A stretch of 64,000 bases of DNA, taken from Chrysoporthe austroafricana. Its lineage: Eukaryota; Ascomycota; Sordariomycetes; Diaporthales; Cryphonectriaceae. Positions 10,893 through 23,598 of the stretch are shown piece after piece. Numbering within the stretch: position 1 is the first letter of the stretch; every line of letters starts with the position of its first letter. The position numbers and the translations under genes are program-made. Location: assembly GCA_001051155.2 (NCBI GenBank), contig JYIP02000001.1:2170001-2234000 (forward strand), read 5' to 3'. The notes beneath the pieces are model-generated. The model saw only the letters and a program-made list of their open reading frames with translations, searched no databases and was not told the DNA's origin.

Positions 10893-11442
10893 TATAAGAA
10901 GGCGAATATCGGTATAGGATAAATATAAAAGTATATAGATTAAGGGCAAATATTCGGCTTAAATAATAAATCTCTATCTTTCTCGAATATTCTTTGCCAC
11001 TTGATTTATAATTATAAGCTGTATTTATAAGCATTTATTAGCTTATTATAAATTAAAGTTGCATTTATATTATTTAGTTTATCCGTTCGAGAGCGATAAG
11101 AAAATAATTATTACAATAAGCTTTGCATTATACAAGTTTATTATTTACTACTTGCTACTTTCTCGAATATTCTAGCAGCTTTTGCTTACGTAATTAACTG
11201 ATTATATAATTATATCTTATATATAAGTATAATTTATAATAGTTATAAATATAGCAACCCTAGCTCTATAGCTTATATAATTATTAAAATATTAAGAAAT
11301 AAAGTTTTAATATTATTTATTTATTAATTTTTCTTCTTTCGATTATTCGAGCTTTTTATATTATTTATATATATATATATTATTATAGAGCTTATTATTT
11401 ATATATTTATTATATATAGTTATTTGTATATATATGCTTATA
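10893..11442 (+). repeat. Unclassified repeat C, copy 1
   Basis: About 550 bp, matching the reverse complement of 58866-59560. Both copies begin TATAAG and end CTTATA. Inside is a repeated phrase, ctttctcgaatattct, at about 10979 and again at about 11159. Relative to copy 2 it lacks roughly 150 bp near the left side, after the aaatattcggcttaaa segment. There is no coding frame. It could be a solo LTR of a third retroelement (an internal TGTCGG start is visible in copy 2) or a non-autonomous DNA element; I cannot decide. Confidence 0.55.
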
Positions 11443-12861
11443 GTTCTTTTATATATATCGTATTAAAAGCTATATTTCTTTATAGTTTTATAACTTATAA
11501 CTTTTAATAATGCTTTGCGCTATATTAAATTGCTATTAATTATTAATCGCTTATTTTCTTAATCCGTCTTTAACTTATATTTATAAGTTCGAAATATTCG
11601 TAACCTTTCCTTATATTCTGGCAAGTTTTTCTGCTTTAAAAGTATATTTAAGCTTATTTAAATGCATTTCTTTAATGCTATTCTTAATAACTAAATCTTT
11701 CTTTATTTCGTTAATTATAACTATTTTAGTAAATACGGCTTATTTTTATAAAATCTGGTTAATAGTCCAATCGATTTGAAAATTATGCTTTTTAAATTAA
11801 AATATTCTTAAAATTAATTCGTATTATGCCGTATTTATAATATCGAAAATAATATTCGTTATAAAGCTTTAAATCGAAATAAATAAATAATTAGTTTTTA
11901 TATTAATTATACCGAAACTATATACAACCGCTTTTGTTTTTATAATATTAAATTTATAAGAATTTTTTTTCTGTATTTAAAGAATTTATTTCTTATTAAT
12001 AACTTCCGGCAAAATAAAATTTCTTTATATGCCGCTATTTAATAGTATTTTATATTATTACCCGTTAATATATGCGTTTAATATAATATATTTCTTATTT
12101 TCTTTAATAGTAACGTATAAGGATTTCGTAATCTTAATTTGCTGTAGTTTTATTATAAGTAATTTTTCCTTTTTAAAGTATTCTAAGCTTGTTTTGCTGC
12201 TTGCCTTACTAGTTTTCTTATTTAATTTTAGCTATACTGCTTTTCTTTTTCAAATTTTTGCAGCTTATATTATTCTTTAACCTTATTTTATATATAAATA
12301 AAATATGCTATAATATAATATTATTCCCATATCGTTTTTCTTTAAACGCATTTCTATAAGCAGTTATTTAATAGCTTAATATAAGCATTATTATTCTTAA
12401 TATATAAAACTTTCTTATATTTATTTCAGGATTTTATAATAAGTTGGATTAATTAATTCTATTCTTTAATTAAAAACCAATTGTATTTAACTTTCTTGCT
12501 AAAATATATTTAGCAGTTATAATAAATATAATATATCCAAATAAGTTCATAATAACGAAAGTATAAGTAATTAATCCGTTTATTTTTTCGAAAATTATAT
12601 TCGCTATTTTAAAATAAAATATTTTAAAAGAGTTTTTATAAAGTAAGTCTATAAATAAAATGCTTAAATAAAATGCTTAACTTTTATATATTTAATTATC
12701 CAGTCGTTATATTTTAAGTAATTTTCCTTTTTATATTAAATAATAAGTTTTTCTGTTTTTATATTAAGTTTTTTTTTCAAGTATTAAAGTCGGTAAGTTA
12801 TTTAGCTACTTATCTTATAGTATTATTTCTTCAAATATAATATTGAGTACAAATATTCTTA
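11443..12861 (-). mobile_element. Family B fragment B5 (late gag and protease)
   Basis: The reverse complement aligns with B1 from about 20150 back to about 18790, covering the late gag part and the protease. The rc of 12029-12280 corresponds to 19338-19604 of B1. The coding sense is minus; the 83-codon plus-strand frame at 12029 is only the shadow of it and looks hydrophobic for that reason. It is truncated at both ends: repeat C on the left, the A2 LTR inserted on the right. Confidence 0.75.
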
Positions 12862-13071
12862 TAATAGTAAACATACTAAAATATATTATAAAGCATAATT
12901 CTTCTAAAAAGGTAAATTACGTTAAAAAAGTATATTAAGGTATTATATAAGCCTTTTAATAAAAATATAGCATTTATTTAATAAATTCATTGCGTATTTA
13001 CTAAGGGATTTACTATAAGTTTACTAGGCGAATCTATTATAAATTTATTACGTTTATAGGTTTTGCTATTA
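12862..13071 (-). repeat. 3' LTR of A2
   Basis: Reverse-orientation family A LTR, followed on the right by the A purine tract in reverse (aattgccggccttttataacc), which identifies it as the 3' LTR. It is inserted in B5. Confidence 0.85.
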
Positions 13072-13752
13072 ATTGCCGGCCTTTTATAACCTTTATTTAC
13101 AAAAGAAGCTAATAGTTAAAGATATTTTGAATAGCAATAATACGATATAATAAGACTTTAAGTTATACGGTAACGAAAAGCATAATAGCATTATTGGATA
13201 AAGGAAATTATATAGAAAATAATAATCGTTTTATAAAGCCGATTCGTATTAGAGTTCTAATAAGTAAACGTACTTATACCGAAAACTTAAATAATAAATA
13301 TGCTTATGCCAGGAATTAAAAAGAAACTTGCTTATACTGAAAACTTAAAATTAATCTTCTATTACAATCGGTTATGCCTGAAATAAATAAATATATATAG
13401 TACTTATATATAATAAAGCTAGCCGATATTTAAGTATATATTAATAGTGCTTAATCGTATTTACTGCCGAAATATTTAATATAAATATAATTAAAGATTA
13501 AAATTGCTTGTAAATATTAATGGAATATATAGCCTTTAAATAATAAAATATTAAGTAAGTATAATAATAGTAAATATAAAGTAAAGTTATAATAAGATAT
13601 ATTGGCATACGAAGCCGATAGTTATATAAGGTTATTATATAGCGATATTGTAGCCAATTTTTAATATAAATAGCTAAATCTATAAATTATTAAAAGAAAG
13701 CAGCATTATATAGTACTAATAAGGTTATATCGATAAATAATAGCTATATTTA
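13072..13752 (-). other. 3' untranslated region of A2
   Basis: This corresponds to A1 6925-7606. The decayed purine tract lies next to the LTR and the short direct repeats (cttatgccaggaatt, cttatactgaaaactt) recur near 13300-13350. No gene is seen. Confidence 0.6.
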
Positions 13753-15095
13753 TTAATTAGAAATAACTTCTCGGGCTTTAATAATAGCTTTAAAGTTCAA
13801 TAAATTACGAAAGAATATAGCAAATAGTTTTTCCTTTCCGATATAATTGCAAAAGTCGGTATAATTATAAATATTAAATTATAAAGTCTTAACTAGCTTA
13901 TACGCTTGGATATAAGACTTGAAGCTTATTATGCAACTTTAGCATTGCAAAAACTAAGCAGTATTGAAATAATCTTTATTTTCGTTAGCTTATTTCTGAA
14001 AATTAGCGTTAAAATCGTAATATATATCGTCCTTTATAAAAACGATCTTAATAGCCTTAAAATCGTATTCGAAACAGAAGATTTAGTTTATAATGAAATG
14101 CAAGCCCGACCGATTAAATAATATAGTAAGATTAAAGTTACAAAATCAAATAACGAATTCATATATATATTCTTTTATAGTAAAAAGAAAGAAATACTAA
14201 ATGCAATTATCGTAAATTCTGATAATACTAAATTTGATATTATTATAAATAGCAAAGCTATTAGCAATATAAAAACGGTTAGTATTAAAATTGCTTCTTT
14301 AAGTGAAATTATAGCGTATATATTCTTTGGAAATATAGAAAGCTAGCATGCAGTAATATACTGCAATTTCGGCTTTAATAATTTTGGATTTGGGATTATA
14401 TTTAATAAATAAAGCAAGAGCAGCGCGAAGCGTAGCTTATAAGAGCAAAGTATTATTAATATTAGCTTGAGAAATTTTGTTTAATATAGCTAATAAATTA
14501 ACTATATTCGGTAAGTCGTTTTCGGTTAAGTTAATAGTATTATTTATAATTCGATAGCGCTTGGCTAGTATTATGAAATTTCGCTTTATTATAATAGATA
14601 AGCTTAAATTAACGACTAGTATAATAAGCTTAAAAGCTTTAAGCTTAATTAAAATTAGCTTAATATTCTTGGCTATTTTCTTTTAAATAGCAAAGGTCGT
14701 ATTATAATTATATTTGTAAACTATAACAATTTTAGCTATATTGGCTGCATAACGTATAACGTATATTTCCTTTTTAGTAAAGTTATTACGATTGTTTAAT
14801 ATTGTTTATTTAGCTTTATCTTTAATATAACGGCTATGCTTATTTTATAAGCGATCGTCTTTTAATATTATAATAGGAAATAGGATGCAATAAGCTATTA
14901 ATAGAATATATAAAGCAGGGATAAAATTACAAATAATAAGTGAATTCGAAATGAATTCAAATAATGCTTCCCGTTTCTTATTAGTTTTAATTATATAGCG
15001 AAGCATTTATAAAAAAATATAACTTGATAGTTATATAATGCATTTTGGATATAATAGTATTAATAGCTTTATTAGCATAGTTTTTATAAGTTTAT
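13753..15095 (-). pseudogene. ORF2 of A2, internally deleted
   Basis: This is the homologue of ORF2 in A1, read on the minus strand; the rc of 14230-14620 corresponds to A1 6100-6480. Compared with A3, about 555 bp are missing at roughly 14970, and the junction reads gcttcccgtttc with a short C-rich overlap of both edges, as in microhomology-mediated loss. The stop region aligns with 6922-6924 of A1. An apparently open plus-strand frame at 13906-14121 is the codon-phase mirror of this ORF. Confidence 0.55.
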
Positions 15096-15349
15096 AGAAA
15101 TTTGGTAGAATAAAGCAAAATTAATAATAATATTAGCTTAATGCTTAAAAATAATATTCAAAAATATAATAAAAGGTAATAATAATAAAGCAATACGGCT
15201 GGATATAATAAGTAAATAAGGATAATAATTGTAAGCGCGCTAATAAGAAAAAGAAAATAAAGTAAATTCATTAGCAATTTACGAAATAATAGCCTTTTAT
15301 ATTCGCTAGAAATTTACTTGCTTTACTTAGCAATTGCTTTTACCTTAAT

Positions 15350-17055
15350 GCGCGCCTATTATATTGCGAATTTTTTCAATCTTTTAAAGCAAATAAACTA
15401 GCTTATTCTAATATACTTTCTATTCTTAAATCGCGCTTTGGCTTGCCTCGTTTTCGTAAAGCAATTATAATAATATTTCCTGGTTTAGGAACTTTTTCCG
15501 CTAATAGCCGCTTTCGTTTTATTCTTTCTTGCAATTCGGTTATAATTTCGCATTTCTATTCGAAATTATATATTATTTCGTCCGTATTTAGAATATTATA
15601 AAGCATTTATATATTATAATAGCTAGAATAGTTTATTTATTTTACTAAGTATTTAATTCTATACGGATTACGTTTATATTTTCGCTTATAGCGGCTAATT
15701 ATCTTTTCTAGCTCGTAATATCGGTAATTTTTGAAATATTTTTCGATATTCGGATTTTTTAATATATTTATTAAGTTTTAATATATAAGATTATATTTAT
15801 AAGGGTTTATTTTAAGAAAGTTTGCAAGCATTAACTGTATTATTAAAATTATTAAATGGATTTTATATAAGGAATTAATTTCAATTTATATATTAAATTC
15901 TTTATTTTTCGAATAATTTGGAAAAGTTTTATCCTTTATTATAAAAACTTTAATAATGGATTATTTAGCAATAAATACTTATAGCTCAAGCGAATATATA
16001 CTTAATCGTTTAATTCGAAAACTATTTAGCAATAATATTTATTATATTATAATTTGGCTGCTATTTGCATTTTAGTAATAAAAAATTAAGCTTTTTCCTG
16101 AAAAACTTCTCTTGCTAAAAGTATTATATTTCTTATTTATTAGCCCGATAATAAGTTAAATATTTTATAATTCGGTTATACGTATTATTTAAGTTAAATT
16201 ATAATGCTAGTATTATTTCGATTTATTTTGTATTAAGATAAGCAGTAATAAAATGCCGAATTGCTATTTTAATTATTTAGTTTTTTATTTTAAACTACTT
16301 ATCCGTTTGCGAATGCAAGGCCGTAAAGTAAGCAAGTTTTGTTCCGATAGCTTCTTATAAATATTTCCAGAATTCCGATAAGAATTTCGAATCTCTATCT
16401 AAAATAATCTTCTTAAGTATTCCTTAGCTAATAATATAGAATATTTGTAAAATAAGGGTTGCTTAATTTGCTGCAATATATATTGCATTGCTTAATATAA
16501 TAATTATAGCTTTGAAATACTAATTTGTAATTATAAAAAATATATCTAGGAATAGCATTTTAATTAAAGCTTATATAATATTCATATATAGTATTATTAA
16601 TAGCTTTATAATGGAATTTATAATAATAGTATAAAATAAGATTAATAGAAATAATATAAGCTGCATTTCCTTTAAAGGTTATTATAAGTTATTTTTATTC
16701 TCGTTATAAGCTCGATATATTAATATATAATTGCGTATTTTAGCATAATAATATTTAATAATAAATCGATTCATTAAGTTATATTATATGCAATTTATAC
16801 CGAAATAGTATTCTTTATTATAAGCTTCTTTAATAAAATCCAATGCTATTTTATTTAAAATATATAGTTATTATTTCCTATAATAATCTTTAAGAAATAA
16901 TAAGCTATTATAATTTAATATAAAAAGTAATCGGGCAATCTTGTTTAAGTCTTTTAATTATTCGATTATTTTGCATTATAAAGGGTATTTTTTGTATCCT
17001 TTTTTAATATATCTTTTTATTTCGCTATTTATAAATATTTTATTAAGAACTTAAA
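15350..17055 (-). pseudogene. A2 pol, chromodomain and integrase part
   Basis: On the minus strand this contains the basic tail and chromodomain (15350-15800) and the integrase core (about 16090-16880). The C-terminal boundary matches the TAA at 4793-4795 of A1. It is strongly RIP-mutated. It stops at 17055, where the truncated 5' LTR of B1 begins; pol resumes at 24340. Confidence 0.75.
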
Positions 17056-17402
17056 CGTACCCCGCAAGGATTACGTAAGTTAGGGTTAAGGTTACGAGGG
17101 CTCAGCCCAGCTTACTGAGGCCCGGTAAGCAGCAGTAAGCCCTATCGGGCAACTATGGGCTAAGGATAAGGAACCAGATATATAAGAATAGAAGAATTCC
17201 CCGATTAGATAGACAGGTAATTTTTCAGTTATCAATCTAAGTATCAATTGAACCCTATTATTGATAGCCATATTGGCTTATGAATATTACGAAACTCAGT
17301 AATTTTATCCTAAAACTCAAGGCTATACTTGGTACCGCTTTTGTTAGCATAAACCCTTTGACCCTACAGTATATTTTAGGATTTGCTGCAGCGTTTATAA
17401 CA
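17056..17402 (+). repeat. 5' LTR of B1, 5'-truncated
   Basis: It matches 23995-24339 base for base apart from transitions. It begins within U3 at tacgtaccccgcaagg-like DNA and ends gcgtttataaca, the canonical B LTR end. The TATA box agatatataagaatag lies near 17178. The leader follows directly. Confidence 0.85.
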
Positions 17403-17450
17403 TTTTGATAACTCTTGTTCAAAATCGGTTCAGTATATACCCCTTAAGCA
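17403..17450 (+). other. Family B leader / primer-binding region
   Basis: The sequence after the LTR (ttttgataactcttgttc) is shared with B3 (38040) and B4 (40231), where it reads ttttacgactcttatttaag. The PBS should lie here, but I see no clean TGG start, so the primer tRNA cannot be named. Confidence 0.4.
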
Positions 17451-19500
17451 ATATTCAGGATATAATAGCGCTCTAAATCCCGTTTTCGTCCAATAATTAG
17501 GCCCTCTAGGAAGAAATTCCGGTCGTCTTTACTAACGAACAATTCCAGCAGCAAAATGTAGCTTTATACTAGCAATTTGAGAAAATCAAGAACGAAATTA
17601 TCCGCTTCAATGCTTTCTAGCAAGCCAAGGCTTTTAAGCTTGACAAACCCGGCCTATACAAAAGCATTCGGGAAAACTTCTAGGCTTTCTTGACGCAATT
17701 CAAAGCCTATTTCAAGCATTATAAAACCCAGTTCAGAACTACTTATGACAAGATCGATTTCGCGGGAAGTCGTCTTGAAAGAACGGCCTTCCAGTAGTAA
17801 GAGCCGACCTTTCGCGATTATTTAGATAATACTGAGGAATTTCGCTCGGAAGATACCAAGCGCATCTTCTAGCGCTACGCTAATTTCGAGGCAGCTCTCA
17901 TTAAGACTTTTGGAAACCCGGATAAATGACGAACTGCAGTATGGCAGCTAGAAGCATTTCGATAGACCGGTTCGGCTGCGGACTATATAGCGAAATTCCG
18001 ACAGATTATCGCTTATTTTGATTACAAGGACGAACCTCTTATAAATGCCTATTACGCAGGATTTAAGGAAGAAGTTAAGGACGAATTCTATAAGGAAGAT
18101 CGATTTGAGGAATTTAATAAATTTATTAACAAGGCAGTCCGCATTGATAACTGATTGTATGAATGATAGCAATAATAGCAGAAGAATTACGGTATTATTC
18201 CGCGATATTAGCCAAATACTGAGAAGCGCAAATTCTAGCATAAAGGCAAGAATAGTACGGCCTATTCAAGCATTATATATGCTAGGCCTATAGAACTAAA
18301 CGCCCTTATATGCGAATAATGCAAAGGGGTTACTTGTTATAATTGCGGCAAGAAAGGCTATATCGCTTGCAATTGCTAATAAAGAAAAAAGAAGCGAGAA
18401 TGGAAGCCAATCTTAGAGAAATAGCTTAATGTTGCTTAGTAACAAGAACCTAATCAGCTAGATAAAAATATCTTACTGGAATAAATAGCGGACCCTGATT
18501 ATAATAGCATAAGCTGGATAACTTGCTATTAGGATTATTGCTTATTGCACCTCTCGGAAAAGGAAAGTTTAGGATAGTTCTTACGCAAGCTTCAGGGATA
18601 ATAGCAATTCGCTATAAGTAAGAAAGGCTTATTTTACGATATTGTTATCCAGGATAGTAATTCCGATTGCTTTAGCGAAAGACCTTTACGAAACGAGGAG
18701 GATTTAGGAAAATACCCTTTGAATTATTATCTGGAACGATAATGGAATAATATAGTAAAAGAAGAAATCGGCATTATGAGACCAGAATTCCCAATACTTA
18801 GCATTACTATCGAGGAATCGGTATACCCCGATAGATAGCCAGATAACCTACCAATTCCAGTTCCTAACGAAGAATTATTAAAAGAAACAACCCGCTATTA
18901 GCAAAAGAACTGCCAAAATTGCAATAAATGGATATCCAAATATACGGAAGTAAAGCATATCATTTATAGGCTTACGATAAAAGAACTCTTCCAAGGCATA
19001 CTATTCCAGAATAGCGGATACCTATCCTAGGAAGACGGAAGGATTAGTTATTTATACTCTCGATATTATGAACTTGCCTGGATTAGCTATATTTACTATA
19101 ATTGCTAGATATATTTCAGTAAGAAAGTTAAATAAGATTGGTTTCTATTTAGGGAATAGGATTAATTGATTTATCCCGTTATAGAAAGAAAGGGAAGATT
19201 CAGAAAAGTCTTGCATATCGAAGATAACAATGCATATATAGAGCTACCCGACAATTGCTTACGAGCATACATAGATAGAAGAACTATATAGGGATAATGC
19301 TACGTAATAGCATATTCCATATATATACAGAATAAAGCTAAAGAATGGCATAAGCTGCAGAAAATCGAGAAGAATCGGTAGCGAAACTATGCTTAAGCGA
19401 GAAAGCTAGTATAGCAAGCAGCGAGAAACGCTTAGGAAACCCCAAAAGGGAAGGATTACTTGTAATAGGACAATAGCCGATCAGGATTACGAGGTCCCTA
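17450..19500 (+). pseudogene. Family B gag (Retrotrans_gag plus CCHC knuckle)
   Basis: One frame (codon at 17525) encodes a capsid-like domain with the hallmarks of fungal gag: TFGNPDK followed by AVWQLEAFRQTGSAADYIAKF (about 17908-17995) and DEPLINAYYAGFKEEVKDEF. A zinc knuckle follows at 18335-18376: C-Y-N-C-G-K-K-G-Y-I-A-C-N-C, in which the His of CCHC has become Tyr, a CAT-to-TAT change. Downstream another Cys pair (CQNC, about 18910) lies in a region of unknown role. Stops are TAA/TAG, with one TGA at an expected Arg or Trp. The start codon is not visible; the frame is open from about 17450. The protease frame differs by one base, so expression by ribosomal frameshift somewhere in 19380-19560 is likely. 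Confidence 0.8.
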
Positions 19501-22500
19501 TATGCCACTACTAAGAAAGACGAAAAGCATATCATTCTGGACGCATATATCAAAAGATAACGATATAGCGCATTATTAGATAGCGGCATATAAGGAAATT
19601 TCATCTCGCCCGAAATTATTAATAGGGAACGAATTCCTTGGATGCAAAAAAAGGATTCCTATAAGCTTAATACTATAGAAAGAAAGTCGGTTACGTATAA
19701 CTTAAGTATAATCGATATAGAAACTAATTATTTACCTGTTTCGATCCAAAGCCTTACAATAAGTATCGCTTTCGATATTATAAATACGGTATAGCATAAG
19801 TTGATCTTGGGAATACCTTAGCTTAAGAAGCATAACCCTCGAATTGATTGGACTACTAGCCAGATCTTATAAGAATAAGCTGTACTTACCGAGAAAGTCG
19901 CAATTACCAGGAAAGGAAAAGACTTAGTTACTGAGGATAGCATAAGAGAAACGCGCTCAAATAGGCTTATAAATACCCTTAGAGCTGAGGAATAAGCCAT
20001 AATACAGGGAAAGGTTACGGATACTTTAAACCTCCAGACAAAAGTTAAGGACAGACTAAGATTACAAGTAATTATCGATTAACAGAAAAACGGTTAAGTA
20101 CGGAATAATACGAAAAAGTGCGGACTATAGAACTATAAGGAAATACAGCTCTTATAGCATAAATACGCTAGAAAACAATTCGGTTCGGTATTTAATAAAT
20201 ACTCGAGATTACCAGAAATAAGAAAGCCTTAAAGATAGGAAGCTAGCGAAGGAAAATACGCATAACGGTACTTTATGTTCCTACAAATTGCAGAAAACGA
20301 AGAAGGACTAATACCGATACTCGAAAACGTACCAAGAGAATATTACGAATTCAAGAAATTATAGCAAGGGAAGTTTGATACGGGATTACCAGAATATGGC
20401 CCGTACGATTACGAAATCCTTTTGAAAGAAGGAATATAGCCAAAATTCTTTTCCATTTACGGACTTGACAAAGCAAGACTCAAAGCGCTTAAGGAATACA
20501 TTGATAAGAACTTAAAACGAAGCTATATACGATTATCGCAATTACTAGCAGGATACTCTATCCTGTTCGTACTTAAAAAGAACGGTAAATTACGGCTTTG
20601 TATGGATTACTGACAGCTTAACGATATTACTATCAAGAATCGATACCCATTGCTGCTAGCAAGTGAAATAAAAGATCGACTGATTGGAGCAAAATAGTTT
20701 ATTACGCTTAACTTCAAGGAAAGATACTATTATATCAGAATCAAAAAAGACGATATCTGGAAGATAGCTTTCAGAATACGTTACGGATATTTCGAATACG
20801 TAATTATGCCTTTCGGGCTTACAAATGTACTAATATCCTTCCAGGAAATGATTAATTACGTCTTGTATGAGTTTCTGGATACTACTATTATTATCTATTT
20901 CGATAATATCTTGATTTTCTCGAAAGACCTCAAAATATATAAGCAGCATATACGAGAAGTATTTCATACGCTGCAAGACAATAAATTTCTAGTCGAGCTA
21001 AGCAAATGCTATTTCCATTAACAAAAGGTTAATTATTTAGGCTATATTATCGAACCAAGATAGATTAGCATATAACAAAATAAAGTCAGAGCAGTATGGG
21101 AATGGCTTACCTTAAGGAATATTAAGGACGTTAGAGCATTTTTCGGATATGCTAACTTCTACCGACAATTTATCCGAAATTATAGCAAAATCGCATACCC
21201 GCTTACAAACTTAACGAAAAAAGATCGGAAGTTCGAATAGACCTCAGAAGTACAAGAAGCATTTGACGAAATTAAAAGACAAGTTATAACAAAACCTATT
21301 CTTTGCGAAGCAAATCTAGAAAAACCCTTTGAAGTTAAAACCGACGTATCAGATTACGCACTTGGCGGACAACTGGGCTAGAGAGACAATCAAAAACGCC
21401 TTAGGATTATAAGCAACTTTTCAAAAAAACTAAACGGCCCAGAACTTAATTACGGTATTCCCGATAAAGAATTAATAGCAATCGTTAAAGCATTCGAAAA
21501 ATAGCAGCGATACTTGATCGGAACTAAATACCAAATTATAATACATTCGGATTATAAGAATCTTATAATATTTATAATTACTAAAGTCTTGAACAAACGA
21601 TAGATTAAATAGGCAGAATTCCTTTTATAATTTGACCTAAAGATCGTCTATTGCAAAGGATCCGAAAATAGCAGAGCAAACGCACTTAGCAAACGATCAG
21701 ACTACCAAAATTCAGAACCAAAAGAATTCCAGAATATCTTTCGACAAGATAAAAATAATAGCCTTGTAAATGAAACAAGAGAATTCAATACAATTATCAG
21801 AATCGAGAATCAAGAAAGAAATCCTGAAAATATAACCCCCGAAAAGCAAAACGAATATATTAGAACCATATATAGTGTACTAGCATATGGTTATCAAGGA
21901 ATCAAAGCCACTTACGAAAAGATCAAGAGATACTGGAACCTACTAGGACTTAGACGAAAGATCGAAAAAATCTTATAAGAATGCGATAGCTGCAAGAAGA
22001 ATAAGATCGAATATTACAAGCCCTATAGGTTGCTCTAATTACTCCCGATTCCGGAAGCAGTTTGGCAATCTATCAGCTAGGATTTCATTACCAAGCTACC
22101 TCTTTCATAAGAACCCTTAATTAAAATGCAATACGATAGCATTCTAATAGTAGTTTGCAAATTGAGCAAGTACGCTTACTTCCTACTATATAAGGAAAGC
22201 AGCATAACGGAAAAACTCGCATATACGTTTTTCAGAACGGTTATAGCCAATTACGGCATGCTTAAGGAAATCATTTCCGATAGAAACAAAAAATTCGCAT
22301 TAAACTTCTAGACCTTACTTACGAAACTACTTGGAATACAATAGAGAATATCCATAGCATTCCATTTACAAATAGACGGACAAACGGAAAGAACTAACCA
22401 GATTGTCAAGCAATACTTACGATACTATATAAATTACGAACAGAATAATTGGGTTAACTTTCTACCCCTAACGCAATTTGCATATAATAATGCAGATACA

Positions 22501-23139
22501 AGTATAACAAAAAAATTACTATTCTATATACTCTATAGCTATAACCCGATAGCCTACTATAACGAAATACCAGGAGCAAACGCAGAAGCTGCAAAAAGAC
22601 GAGTCAGAAAGATCAAGAAGGTTCAGGAAGAATTCCAGAAGGAACTGAAGTTCGTACAAGAAAGAATGACAAAATATGCCAATTCCAAAAGGATTGAAGG
22701 ACTAATCCTATAGGAAGGGGATAAAGTCTATTTTGTTTGACGAAAAGAATATATCAAAATAACAAGACCTTCTTACTTACTGGATTATAAGAAATTGGGA
22801 CTATTCAAAATCCTAAGGAAAATCTCAAATATCAATTTCAAACTCGCATTACTTTATAGAATAAGAATCCATCCGGTATTCCATATTTCGCTCCTCGAAC
22901 TAATATTAAGATCGATTAAAACAGATAAAAGCATTCAGGTAGAAAGTAATGAGCCAGAATATAAGGTCGAACGAATCTTTAAATACTGCGGACCAAATTA
23001 TAACCCCGAATATTTTGTCAAATGGAAAGGCTACCCGGCAAGTGAAAATTCATAAGAACCTAGGACCAACTTATAAAATGTATCTCGAGTATTAGCAAAT
23101 TACTTGGATAAATAATAGCGAAAGGGAATGAACTTGTAA
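19400..23139 (+). pseudogene. Family B pol: PR-RT-RNase H-IN-chromodomain
   Basis: One continuous frame (≡19579). Protease: ALLDSGIQGNFI with Asp at 19579-19581, then the flap-end KLILGIPQLKKHNPRIDW. RT: LRLCMDYQQLND (about 20593), ITLNFKERYYYIRI (first catalytic Asp to Asn), MPFGLTNV, and YFDN at 20896-20907 in place of YxDD. RNase H: KTDVSDYALGGQL near 21338 and IIHSDYKNL. Integrase: CDSCKKNKIEYYKPY (H2C2, about 21984), SISQDFITKLP, EIISDRNKKF and DGQTERTNQ (about 22377), so the DDE residues are intact. Chromodomain: VERIFKYCG...YFVKWKGYPASENS with the conserved Trp-Glu-Pro Trp turned into TAA at 23053-23055. The frame ends at TAA 23137-23139. Remaining stops are TAG, TAA or TGA from CAR, TGG or CGA. 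Confidence 0.9.
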
Positions 23140-23162
23140 AAGATTCCATTTACTTAAAGTTC

Positions 23163-23555
23163 TTAAAAGGACTGCCTGGATCCAGAACAGGAATTAGCCT
23201 TACCCAAAAAACCAGACCAGTCCATTACAGAATTACTAATACTTACGGAATTCCAGTCAAAACTATTAAAAGAAGGATTTGCAGCGATAGCTGCAAATTC
23301 CTTAAAGATTATCGCTTGCATTTCGATAGCCATACGATTACGTTTTTCTTTTTCCAAACCCTGGTTTACTAACTTTATCCCTTTCTCCTGGAGAAAGCGG
23401 CATTGCCTCTTTAGCCGCGCAAGACAAGCTAAGGATTCGGTTATACGGGACTAAAGCTCGAGAAGCCGCCCTTCCTTTTCGACTTTACGGCTATCGATCC
23501 GGGACAATTCGTCGGTAATTCGTGATACTATGGCAGGATCAGGAAGAGTAAGATG

Positions 23556-23598
<43 letters not shown>

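Noticed and set aside
12029..12280. Hydrophobic membrane-like ORF (plus), similar to 19338-19604 (minus)
   Set aside because: Both are the strand opposite the gag/protease region of family B; the hydrophobic look comes from complementing AT-rich hydrophilic codons.
23556..23595. Poly-A tail of a LINE or SINE, or of a processed gene
   Set aside because: It lies inside B1 with B-type sequence on both sides and no target duplication or foreign body.
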